Shown here: positions 1-6,663 of the stretch, piece by piece
How positions within the stretch are numbered: position 1 is the first letter of the stretch
Layout: every line of letters starts with the position of its first letter
Assembly: GCA_017455945.1 (NCBI GenBank)
Contig: JAFTLM010000147.1
Span: 1-9,577, forward strand
Direction of reading: 5' to 3'
Length of the DNA: 9,577 nucleotides
DNA from: Clostridia bacterium
GTDB lineage: Bacteria; Bacillota; Clostridia; Oscillospirales; CAG-272
Made by a program: the position numbers and the translations under genes
The notes under the pieces: model-generated
Databases searched by the model: none
What the model was told of the DNA's origin: nothing
What the model saw: only the letters and a program-made list of their open reading frames with translations

Positions 1-1173
1 AGCGAGGATATGGCAAAGCTGTTTGACCTTGAAGCTTCGGGATATTTTTACTCCCGCCTGCAAAATCCCACCTGCGATACCGTTGCAGCCAAGATCTGCG
101 AGCTCGAAGGCGGAACTGCCGCAATGCTGACCTCGTCGGGGCAGGCGGCAAACTTCTATGCCGTTTTCAACATTGCCACCTGCGGTGACCACGTTGTATC
201 GGCTTCCACCATTTATGGCGGCACCTTTAACCTTTTCTCGGTTACAATGAAGAAAATGGGTATAGATTTTACCTTGGTTTCCCCTGATGTTACAGCGGAG
301 GAACTTGATGCAGCGTTTAAGCCTAACACAAAAGCCGTATTTGGTGAGACTATTGCTAACCCGGCACTTACCGTTCTTGACATCGAGCTTTTTGCTAATG
401 CCGCTCATAAGCACGGTGTACCGCTTATCATAGACAACACTTTTGCTACCCCCGTAAACTGCCGTCCTTTTGAGTGGGGGGCTGACATTGTTACTCACTC
501 CACAACAAAATATATGGACGGACACGGTGCGGTTGTCGGTGGCTGTATCGTTGATTCGGGTAAGTTTGACTGGAGCAAGTATCCGGATAAATTCCCGGGG
601 CTTTGCACTCCCGACGACAGCTATCACGGCGTGGTATACGTTGAGAAGTTTGGCGGTGGCGGCGCATTTATAACCAAGGCTACGGCTCAGCTTATGAGAG
701 ACTTTGGATCCATTCAGTCACCTCAAAATGCATTTATACTTAATCTTGGTCTTGAAAGCCTTCACGTTCGTATGAAGCAACACTGCGACAATGCTCAGGC
801 TGTTGCGGAGTTCCTTGAGTCAAATGACAAGATTGAATGGGTGAACTACTGCGGTCTTAAAGGCAATAAATATTATGAGCTCGCCCAAAAATATCTTCCC
901 AACGGTTCTTGCGGAGTAGTAAGCTTTGGTGTTAAGGGCGGAAGAAAAGCTGCGGAAACATTTATGAAAAATCTTAAAATCGCGGCTATTGAAACTCATG
1001 TGGCAGATGCACGTACCTGTTGCTTGCATCCTGCAAGTGCAACACATCGCCAGATGAATGATGAGGAGCTTGCAGCTGCAGGTGTATCTCCCGACCTTGT
1101 GCGTTTCTCGTGCGGTCTTGAAAGTGCGGCAGATCTTATAGCGGATATAAAGCAAGCTCTTGAGTGTGTATAA
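1..1173 (+). CDS. metY: O-acetylhomoserine sulfhydrylase (O-acetylhomoserine aminocarboxypropyltransferase), 5'-truncated by window edge
   Basis: This is a cytoplasmic PLP enzyme of the Cys/Met-metabolism family. It should convert O-acetylhomoserine plus sulfide to homocysteine and acetate. The frame is open from base 1, and the first Met (base 10) lies just before the YSR..NPT motif. That Met is therefore internal, and roughly 40-50 N-terminal residues (family length about 425) lie outside the window. Counting from that Met: YSRLQNPT 14-21 (phosphate-binding YSR), SSGQAA 42-47, IDNTFATP 141-148 with the PLP-ring Asp, and STTK with Schiff-base Lys167. The FPG..PDDSYHG insert near 196-207 and the SPQNAFILNLGLE stretch point to MetY rather than MetB or MetC. 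HPASATHRQM and VRFSCGLE lie near the C-terminus. metA follows after 18 bases, which supports acetylhomoserine as substrate. Its GC is visibly higher than that of genes downstream. The identity is firm. Any SAM riboswitch or other leader would be upstream of the window. Confidence 0.95.
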   Translation, partial: SEDMAKLFDLEASGYFYSRLQNPTCDTVAAKICELEGGTAAMLTSSGQAANFYAVFNIATCGDHVVSASTIYGGTFNLFSVTMKKMGIDFTLVSPDVTAEELDAAFKPNTKAVFGETIANPALTVLDIELFANAAHKHGVPLIIDNTFATPVNCRPFEWGADIVTHSTTKYMDGHGAVVGGCIVDSGKFDWSKYPDKFPGLCTPDDSYHGVVYVEKFGGGGAFITKATAQLMRDFGSIQSPQNAFILNLGLESLHVRMKQHCDNAQAVAEFLESNDKIEWVNYCGLKGNKYYELAQKYLPNGSCGVVSFGVKGGRKAAETFMKNLKIAAIETHVADARTCCLHPASATHRQMNDEELAAAGVSPDLVRFSCGLESAADLIADIKQALECV

Positions 1174-1191
1174 ATAAACGAGGATAAAAAA

Positions 1192-2124
1192 ATGCCAATT
1201 AAAATACCTAATGAATTGCCGGCGTATCAAACGCTTACAAATGAAAATATTTTCATAATGGACGAAAACCGTGCCGTGTCGCAGGATATCCGTCCGTTGA
1301 AAATTGCCATTGTAAACCTGATGCCGACAAAAATAGATACCGAAACCCAACTTATGAGACTTTTGGGAAATACCGCACTTCAGGTTGAGGTTACTTTGTT
1401 GCATACAAAAACCCATCTTTCAAAAAACACGTCCAGAGAGCATTTGGCGACGTTTTATAAAACCTTTTACGATATCAAAGACCAAAATTTTGACGGTATG
1501 ATAATTACGGGGGCTCCGGTTGAGCAAATGCCGTTTGAAGAGGTTACATATTGGGAAGAACTTTGCGAAATTATGGAGTGGACCAAAACCCACGTTCACA
1601 GTACCTTCCATATTTGTTGGGGGGCGCAGGCGGGACTTTACTATCACTACGGTATTCCTAAATATCCACTTGACAAAAAGATTTTCGGAGTTTTTCCACA
1701 TAAAGTTGTGAGAAAGAGTTCTATACTTTTCAGAGGATTCGACGACGAGTTTATGGTGCCTCATTCAAGGCATACTACCGTTAGAAAATCGGATATACAG
1801 GCCTGTTCAAAATTGAAAATTCTTGCTGAATCTGAAGAGGCCGGTGTTTATGCCGTTTCAATAAAAGACGGCAAACAGATATTTATAACAGGTCATTCTG
1901 AGTATGATGCAGAAACGCTTAACAAAGAATATGTCAGAGATAAAAACGCAGGATTGCCTATCGATGTTCCGAAAAATTATTTTCCCGAAGATGATGACAG
2001 CAAGCCTCCCAAAGTAACCTGGCGTTCTCACGCCAATCTTCTTTTCTCAAACTGGCTTAATTACTTTGTATATCAAACTATACCGTACAACCTGGACGAG
2101 ATAAACAAAAAGAAAAAGCAGTAA
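1192..2124 (+). CDS. metA: Homoserine O-acetyltransferase (MetA family, predicted acetyl-CoA dependent)
   Basis: This enzyme activates the hydroxyl of homoserine for methionine synthesis, in the cytoplasm. The protein has 310 residues, the normal MetA length, and collinear family motifs: MPIKIPNELPA at the start, RPLKIAIVNLMPTKI 34-48, DQNFDGMIITGAP 97-109, the nucleophile Cys142 in HICWGAQA, and His235 and Glu237 in TGHSEYDA. WRSHANLLFSNWLNYFVYQ lies near the C-terminus. Residue 111 is Glu (GAPVEQ), where E. coli has Gly. Published work on Bacillus cereus MetA ties Glu here to acetyl-CoA and Gly to succinyl-CoA, so transacetylase activity is expected even though databases often label this family succinyltransferase. 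The start is fixed by homology and by CGAGGA at 1179-1184, 7 bases before the ATG. It sits 18 bases after metY, whose substrate it makes, and is probably cotranscribed with it. Confidence 0.96.
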   Translation: MPIKIPNELPAYQTLTNENIFIMDENRAVSQDIRPLKIAIVNLMPTKIDTETQLMRLLGNTALQVEVTLLHTKTHLSKNTSREHLATFYKTFYDIKDQNFDGMIITGAPVEQMPFEEVTYWEELCEIMEWTKTHVHSTFHICWGAQAGLYYHYGIPKYPLDKKIFGVFPHKVVRKSSILFRGFDDEFMVPHSRHTTVRKSDIQACSKLKILAESEEAGVYAVSIKDGKQIFITGHSEYDAETLNKEYVRDKNAGLPIDVPKNYFPEDDDSKPPKVTWRSHANLLFSNWLNYFVYQTIPYNLDEINKKKKQ

Positions 2125-2137
2125 AAGGAGTCCTTTT
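2123..2137 (+). promoter_or_regulatory. Ribosome binding site of the serine hydrolase, inside a short inverted repeat
   Basis: AAGGAG at 2125-2130 sits 9 bases before the ATG at 2140 and supports that start. The site is embedded in a perfect palindrome, AAAAGGA-G-TCCTTTT. It could fold as a 6-bp hairpin with a 3-base loop and cover the Shine-Dalgarno sequence. The stem is mostly A-U, so the hairpin is weak and may have no effect. The palindrome also overlaps the metA stop codon. Confidence 0.6.
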
Positions 2138-2139
2138 TA

Positions 2140-3909
2140 ATGAGTTTATTTCCTTTTTCAAAGACAGCTGCGCTTGTAATGCAGTTGCTTGACGCAAAAA
2201 CTTCAACCGAGTCTGCTTTTGAAAATAAAATCTTTAAACCGAAATACGACTTTGTAATTAACAGCTCAAGAGTTGAGAGATGTACGCCCGAAGATGCGGG
2301 AATTCCATCTTTTCGCATTAAAGAGTTTTTAAATACCATTGCTTACGACAAAGCTTTGAATATGCACAGCATAACCGTTGCAAGAAATGGAAAAATATTA
2401 TGCGAGGCGTCATTCGGAACACAAAAAATAGATATTTGGAAGCACTCTTTTTCTGCTTGCAAAAGCATTGTTGCGTTGGCTATAGGCATACTTATCGATG
2501 ATAAGATATTGTCTTTGGACGAAAAAATTGTGGATATCTTTTCGGATAAAGCCAATATGATTTCAAAAATCAAGTTAAAAACGCTTTGTGTAGAAGATCT
2601 TCTTACTATGAGAAGCAGCGTGCTTTTTTCGGAAGCCGATTCTATGACGGAACTCGATTGGGTATCTTCTTTTTTAGCTTCTTCTACCAAGGGCACTGTA
2701 GGAAAAACTTTCAGATATAACAGCTTGAACAGCTATATTCTTTCTGCAATAGTCACGAAGAAAACAGGAAAAACACTCTCCGAATTTTTGGATGAACGTC
2801 TGTTCGGCCCATTGGGAATAAAAGATTACTACTGGGAAAAATGTCCTTTGGGCATCGATATAGGCGGTTGGGGATTGTATATTCGTCCTGAAGACTTTGC
2901 CAAAATAGGTTTGTTGGTTGTTAATGGAGGCGTATATTCGGGACAGCGTATAGTTTCAGAAGAATATGTAGGTTTGGCAACCGCAAACCACGTTGATATC
3001 GTTAAAGAGAGCGACCGTTTTGATTATGGATATCAAATTTGGGTAGGCAAAAATACCAATACCTTTTTGTTTAACGGAATGCTGGGGCAAAATGTGTGGG
3101 GAAATAAAAGCAACGGTGTTGTCATTGTATCAAATGCCGGCAACGGAGAGATGTTTCAAGAAGGCAACTTTTTCAAATATCTCGAGGAATATTTTTCGGA
3201 GGATTTTCCCGAGGAAATCGAAAATGATGCTAACGAATATATAGAACTAAAAAAAGACATAGCGTTGTTTTCTGCTTATAACGGTATACCGCAAAAGACC
3301 AACCGGTTAAAAAAATTTTTTCAAAAGTTGTTTTCAAATCATAAAAACAAGAAAAAATTAGCACATCTTTCGGGAAAAAGCTATTCTGTTTACAACGGAG
3401 ATCACCAGTCTGTGGGAATTCTGCCTATAATAGTTCAGACTGTTGAAAATTGTTATTCAAAAGGCTTTGTTGGAATAAGCTTTGAAAAACAAGACGGCGT
3501 TGACTATATGACATACGAAGAAAGTGATTTGAAAGCTGTAATTCCGATTGATTTTGATAATCCGGTACTTTGGAATCTGGATTGCCGAGGAAATAATTTT
3601 GCGGTTTATTCAAAAGCGGTGTTTACAAAAAATGAAGACGGACTTGACGTTTTGATTATTACGTTGGATTTTTTGGAGACCGCCTCCACCAGAATAATAA
3701 AAATATTCTTTGAGGATGAAGAAAACATTATTTTTGAACAAAAGGAGCTTCCAAATCAAAAATTCCTTATTGACTTGGCAAATGAATTCTTGACTGAATA
3801 TGAGGACAAGCCAATAATAGGCTTCTTTCTTGAGAAATTCGGAAGTGAGTTTATCGAATACAAGATAGAAAAAATTTTTAATTCCAGATTAAAATTGAAA
3901 TCAAAATAA
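2140..3909 (+). CDS. Serine hydrolase of the beta-lactamase / penicillin-binding-protein-like family (class C type)
   Basis: This is a 589-residue protein. The first 350 residues or so have the class C beta-lactamase-like fold (COG1680 type): SITVARNGKIL 77-87, the SxxK nucleophile motif SACK at Ser105-Lys108, VEDLLTMRSS 151-160, and a second motif YNSLNSY from Tyr193 (Y-N-S in place of Y-x-N, a form I recall from Firmicute relatives). The third-motif region is around FNGMLGQ 311-317, before NGVVIVSNAG. Residues 350-589 resemble the beta-rich accessory domain of Firmicute serine hydrolases, beginning near LSGKSYSVYNG. Before it is a very basic linker, about residues 385-410. No signal peptide or membrane segment is visible, so a cytoplasmic location is likely. 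That argues for an esterase, amidase or peptidase rather than a wall penicillin-binding protein. The gene starts 15 bases after metA and ends 7 bases before a terminator, so it is probably the last gene of the met unit. The substrate is unknown. Confidence 0.88.
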   Translation: MSLFPFSKTAALVMQLLDAKTSTESAFENKIFKPKYDFVINSSRVERCTPEDAGIPSFRIKEFLNTIAYDKALNMHSITVARNGKILCEASFGTQKIDIWKHSFSACKSIVALAIGILIDDKILSLDEKIVDIFSDKANMISKIKLKTLCVEDLLTMRSSVLFSEADSMTELDWVSSFLASSTKGTVGKTFRYNSLNSYILSAIVTKKTGKTLSEFLDERLFGPLGIKDYYWEKCPLGIDIGGWGLYIRPEDFAKIGLLVVNGGVYSGQRIVSEEYVGLATANHVDIVKESDRFDYGYQIWVGKNTNTFLFNGMLGQNVWGNKSNGVVIVSNAGNGEMFQEGNFFKYLEEYFSEDFPEEIENDANEYIELKKDIALFSAYNGIPQKTNRLKKFFQKLFSNHKNKKKLAHLSGKSYSVYNGDHQSVGILPIIVQTVENCYSKGFVGISFEKQDGVDYMTYEESDLKAVIPIDFDNPVLWNLDCRGNNFAVYSKAVFTKNEDGLDVLIITLDFLETASTRIIKIFFEDEENIIFEQKELPNQKFLIDLANEFLTEYEDKPIIGFFLEKFGSEFIEYKIEKIFNSRLKLKSK

Positions 3910-3915
3910 AAATTT

Positions 3916-3942
3916 GCACCCGACTCAGTTGGGTGCTTTTTT
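3916..3942 (+). terminator. Rho-independent terminator of the metY-metA-serine hydrolase unit
   Basis: A 9-bp stem pairs GCACCCGAC (3916-3924) with GTTGGGTGC (3928-3936). It includes one G-U pair, has a TCA loop, and is followed directly by six T. It begins 7 bases after the hydrolase stop codon. TTGCAC (3914-3919) can also pair with GTGCAA (3943-3948), but that partner lies beyond the T-tract, so it is unlikely to act in antitermination. Confidence 0.92.
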
Positions 3943-3984
3943 GTGCAATGTGGGATATTTTGCAAATGACAACATATTATATTT

Positions 3985-3994
3985 AAGGGGGTGA
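3985..3994 (+). promoter_or_regulatory. Strong ribosome binding site of the M14 peptidase gene
   Basis: AAGGGGGTGA lies just before the ATG at 3999 and fixes that start. It is a near-perfect complement to the 16S rRNA 3' end. No other in-frame start nearby has such a site. Confidence 0.8.
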
Positions 3995-3998
3995 AAAT

Positions 3999-4943
3999 AT
4001 GAAAAAAGGTAATAAAAAAATAATTGAATTAGATTCTCCTATAGATTATCAGAAATTAACGTGCGTTATAAATGATTTTTTTGAAAAATATAATTTTATT
4101 TCCATCGGATATCTTGGAAAAAGTATTTTAGGAAGAGATATTCCGATTATCAAGCTTGGTGACGGTAAAAGTAAAGTAATATACATATCAGCACACCACG
4201 GAAGTGAATGGATAACAACCGGTGTGATGTTGCGTTTTATCAATGAATATTGCGAGCTTTATAAAAGTTGTGGAAACGTTGAAGGAATACGAATAGAAAC
4301 ACTGTATAAAAATGTTGAAATAAATATAGTCCCTATGTTGAATCCGGATGGAGTGGATTTGGCAATAAACGGGCTTTCAAACGATAATGTTTTATATGAA
4401 CGGCTTATTTCAATGAACGGCGGACAGTCTGATTTTTCTCATTGGAATGCCAACGGTCGGGGTGTGGATCTTAATCACAACTATAATTTCGGATTTTCTG
4501 AATATAAAAAAATCGAAAGCGAGCAGGGAATCCAAAATGGAGCTCCCACTCGCTTTAGCGGAGAGTATCCCGAATCCGAACCGGAAACAGGATATTTGTG
4601 TAACTATATAAGATTTCAAAATGATTTTTGCGGAGCGATATCCTTGCATTCTCAAGGAGAAGAAATTTATTATAAATGTGGGGAATACATTCCCGAAAAG
4701 TCTGAGAGTATTGTAAAATATTTTGCGGGATTGTGTGGATACACACTAAAAACCGCACAGGGAATGGCAGCATACGGCGGTTTTACAGAGTGGTTTATAA
4801 GGGAATTTGACCGCCCGTCGTTTACCTTTGAATGCGGCAAGGGGATAAATCCACTGCCCATAAAGGATTTATCGATGATATATCTCAAACTGAGAAAGAT
4901 TTTGTTTGAAGCACCGCTTATTTTGAGTCGCCTTCGTTACTGA
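3999..4943 (+). CDS. M14-family zinc peptidase, probable gamma-D-glutamyl-diaminoacid peptidase
   Basis: This is a 314-residue single-domain zinc carboxypeptidase-fold enzyme. The motifs are in order: LGRDIPIIKLG 44-54, zinc ligands His67 and Glu70 in HHGSE, VPMLNPDGVD 111-120, NANGRGVDLNHN 150-161, third zinc ligand His217 in SLHSQGEEIYY, and the catalytic Glu278 in FTFECGKG. DLNHN has His where carboxypeptidase A has Arg145. The SLHSQGEEIYY stretch resembles the M14C subfamily (Bacillus YqgT, Lysinibacillus endopeptidase I). That subfamily cleaves the gamma-D-Glu-diaminopimelate bond of peptidoglycan stem peptides. There is no signal peptide, LysM repeat or membrane segment, so a cytoplasmic role such as muropeptide recycling, or work inside the mother cell or forespore, fits better than secretion. 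The gene lies alone after a terminator and probably has its own promoter at 3943-3985. Its last 26 bases overlap ruvB on the other strand. The family assignment is firm and the exact substrate is inferred. Confidence 0.88.
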   Translation: MKKGNKKIIELDSPIDYQKLTCVINDFFEKYNFISIGYLGKSILGRDIPIIKLGDGKSKVIYISAHHGSEWITTGVMLRFINEYCELYKSCGNVEGIRIETLYKNVEINIVPMLNPDGVDLAINGLSNDNVLYERLISMNGGQSDFSHWNANGRGVDLNHNYNFGFSEYKKIESEQGIQNGAPTRFSGEYPESEPETGYLCNYIRFQNDFCGAISLHSQGEEIYYKCGEYIPEKSESIVKYFAGLCGYTLKTAQGMAAYGGFTEWFIREFDRPSFTFECGKGINPLPIKDLSMIYLKLRKILFEAPLILSRLRY

Positions 4944-6003
4944 AAAGATCTAATTGAGTATCATTAGAGCTTCTTGAATAACGCAATCCGAGATGTTCAT
5001 AAGCCAATCTGGTTACGCATCTTCCGCGTGGAGTGCGGCTTAAAAATCCAATCTGCATAAGATACGGTTCGTATACGTCTTCAAGGGTTATCGCTTCTTC
5101 GCCGATAGTGGCGGCAAGCGTTTCAAGACCTACAGGGCCTCCGTCATAAAAATCTATTATAGTTTTCAGCATACGGCGGTCTGTGTTGTCAAGTCCCAAA
5201 GCGTCTATTTCAAGCTGTCCGAGAGCGTAATTGGCTATGTTTGAGTCGATAATTCCACTGCCTTTTACTTGAGCGTAATCACGAACTCGTTTTAACAGTC
5301 TGTTGGCTATACGAGGCGTTCCTCTTGAGCGAGAGGCGATTTCATATGCACCGTCATCGGTTATTTCCAATCCAAGAATTCCTGCACTGCGTTTGACTAT
5401 AATTGCCAGTTCTTCGGCAGTGTAGAGATCTAATTTTAAAAGAACGCCAAATCTGTCTCTTAACGGAGTGGTAAGCTGCCCCGCTCTGGTAGTTGCACCT
5501 ATAAGTGTAAACTTGGGAAGGTCTATTCTTATACTGCGAGCCGACGGACCTTTGCCTATAATTATATCAAGAGCATAATCTTCCATCGCAGGATATAAAA
5601 TTTCTTCTACTGAGCGCGAAAGACGGTGTATTTCGTCGATAAACAACACGTCACCTTCGTTGAGGTTGGTCAACAGTGCCGCAAGATCGCCTTGTTTTTC
5701 TATGGCAGGCCCCGATGTAATACGTATGTTTACGCCCATTTCATTTGCAATTATGTTTGAAAGCGTGGTCTTTCCCAAACCGGGAGGACCGTAGAGCAAA
5801 ACGTGGTCAAGAGAGTCACCGCGCATTTTAGCGGCATCAATGGATATTTTCAAGTTTTCTTTGTTCTTTTCCTGACCTATATAGTCGCCTAAAGTCTGAG
5901 GTCGGAGAGTAATTTCTGTTTCGGAATCGTTAGGCGTATACGAAGATGTCATAATTCGATTTTCAAAATCAAATTCTTCGTTGTCAAACTGAGTTTCGTT
6001 CAT
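4918..6003 (-). CDS. ruvB: Holliday junction branch migration DNA helicase RuvB
   Basis: This is the AAA+ motor that, as hexamers docked on RuvA, drives branch migration of Holliday junctions in recombinational repair. It has 361 residues, slightly long for the family (about 330-350). The extra length is an acidic N-terminal leader and a short C-terminal tail. Motifs: LRPQTLGDYIGQ 33-44, Walker A GPPGLGKT 72-79, Walker B with DEIH 123-126, sensor-1 GATTRAG 169-175, arginine-finger segment LRDRFG 181-186, RGTPRIANRLLKRVRD 227-242, and a winged-helix DNA-binding domain from about 275 to 340 (GGPVGLETLA, PRGRCVT). The tail carries QLDLF at 350-354. The start is set by GAGGAGGA directly before the ATG and follows the ruvA stop by 12 bases. 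The 3' end overlaps the convergent M14 peptidase gene. It is very likely cotranscribed with ruvA and yfhO. Confidence 0.98.
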   Translation of the reverse strand: MNETQFDNEEFDFENRIMTSSYTPNDSETEITLRPQTLGDYIGQEKNKENLKISIDAAKMRGDSLDHVLLYGPPGLGKTTLSNIIANEMGVNIRITSGPAIEKQGDLAALLTNLNEGDVLFIDEIHRLSRSVEEILYPAMEDYALDIIIGKGPSARSIRIDLPKFTLIGATTRAGQLTTPLRDRFGVLLKLDLYTAEELAIIVKRSAGILGLEITDDGAYEIASRSRGTPRIANRLLKRVRDYAQVKGSGIIDSNIANYALGQLEIDALGLDNTDRRMLKTIIDFYDGGPVGLETLAATIGEEAITLEDVYEPYLMQIGFLSRTPRGRCVTRLAYEHLGLRYSRSSNDTQLDLFSNEGDSK

Positions 6004-6015
6004 ATTATCCTCCTC

Positions 6016-6642
6016 TTACTGCATTAATTTTTTTAATGCAAGTTTAATTATTTCTTCAAGACCGATTGACGGATCGATTTCCTGAAGAACGGCAGAAGCC
6101 TTGTTTTTATTATAACCGAGTGTTACCAATGCTTCTTGGGCTTCGTTAAGTATGCCCTTGTTTGATGCACTTACAGTACGTGAAGCCGTAGTCGGAGATA
6201 CTGTAATTGCCGTATCAAACTTGGTTTTTGTAATTTTGTCATGAAGTTCCAATACTATTCTTGCCGCTGTCTTTGCACCGATTCCATTGGCTTTAGAGAT
6301 TCCTTTAGTATCGTTCTGATAAACGGCATATGCAAATTCTTCGGGGGTAAACACGGATAAAATCGCCATTGCCGCCTTAGGACCAACTCCGGAGACACTT
6401 GTAAGAAGCTTAAACGCTTCGGATTCAGCCTCGGAAAAGAACCCGAATAGTTCCACACCGTCTTCTCTGACCGAAAGGTAGCTGAAAAGCTTTGCCTCAA
6501 CAGCCTCTTCTTCAGAGTAGTTTTGAGATAGATACCCAAATGTTGTGGTGCTTATTGTCAACTTGTATCCAACTCCACCTGCATCAATTACGGCAAATGC
6601 GGGAGTAAGCACAGATAAATTTCCTTTGATATAATAGAACAT
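6016..6642 (-). CDS. ruvA: Holliday junction branch migration complex subunit RuvA
   Basis: RuvA binds the four-way junction as a tetramer and loads RuvB rings on opposite arms. The 208 residues match the family length. Domain I (about 1-65) is an OB fold starting MFYYIKGNLS and includes the acidic pin Glu60-Asp61 in REDGVELFGF. Domain II has two helix-hairpin-helix motifs, SVSGVGPKAA at 82-91 and KANGIGAKTA at 117-126. A Ser/Thr-rich flexible linker spans about 138-160. Domain III (about 163-208, ALVTLGYNKNKA) is the RuvB-binding domain. The start is supported by AAAGGA (complement of 6651-6656), 8 bases before the ATG. It lies 21 bases after yfhO, leaving no room for a conventional promoter, so it probably depends on upstream transcription or a promoter inside the yfhO 3' end. 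No LexA-type box is apparent nearby. Confidence 0.98.
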   Translation of the reverse strand: MFYYIKGNLSVLTPAFAVIDAGGVGYKLTISTTTFGYLSQNYSEEEAVEAKLFSYLSVREDGVELFGFFSEAESEAFKLLTSVSGVGPKAAMAILSVFTPEEFAYAVYQNDTKGISKANGIGAKTAARIVLELHDKITKTKFDTAITVSPTTASRTVSASNKGILNEAQEALVTLGYNKNKASAVLQEIDPSIGLEEIIKLALKKLMQ

Positions 6643-6663
6643 AATTTTATTCCTTTCAAACTG

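Noticed and set aside
10..12. ATG at base 10 as the true start of metY.
   Set aside because: The frame is open to base 1, the YSR..NPT motif would fall only 14 residues in, and the family has about 45 more N-terminal residues before it. The Met is internal.
470..673. Open frame of 67 codons on the plus strand inside metY.
   Set aside because: It lies wholly within a gene identified by strong homology, has no ribosome binding site and has no recognisable motif. It is an out-of-frame shadow.
820..1416. Minus-strand open frame of 198 codons spanning the end of metY and the start of metA.
   Set aside because: It runs antisense to two well-supported genes and across their junction. The product is Cys/His/Arg-rich with no domain pattern, as expected of reverse-strand translation.
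4945..4972. Imperfect inverted repeat (9 of 10 pairs, 8-base loop) near the 3' end of ruvB, a candidate terminator for the convergent genes.
   Set aside because: The stem is mostly A-T with a mismatch, there is no T-tract after it on the plus strand, and on the minus strand it lies inside ruvB before the stop codon. It is too weak to call.
6255..6539. Minus-strand open frame of 94 codons in another frame within ruvA.
   Set aside because: It is fully contained in ruvA, whose motifs are intact, and has no independent start signal.
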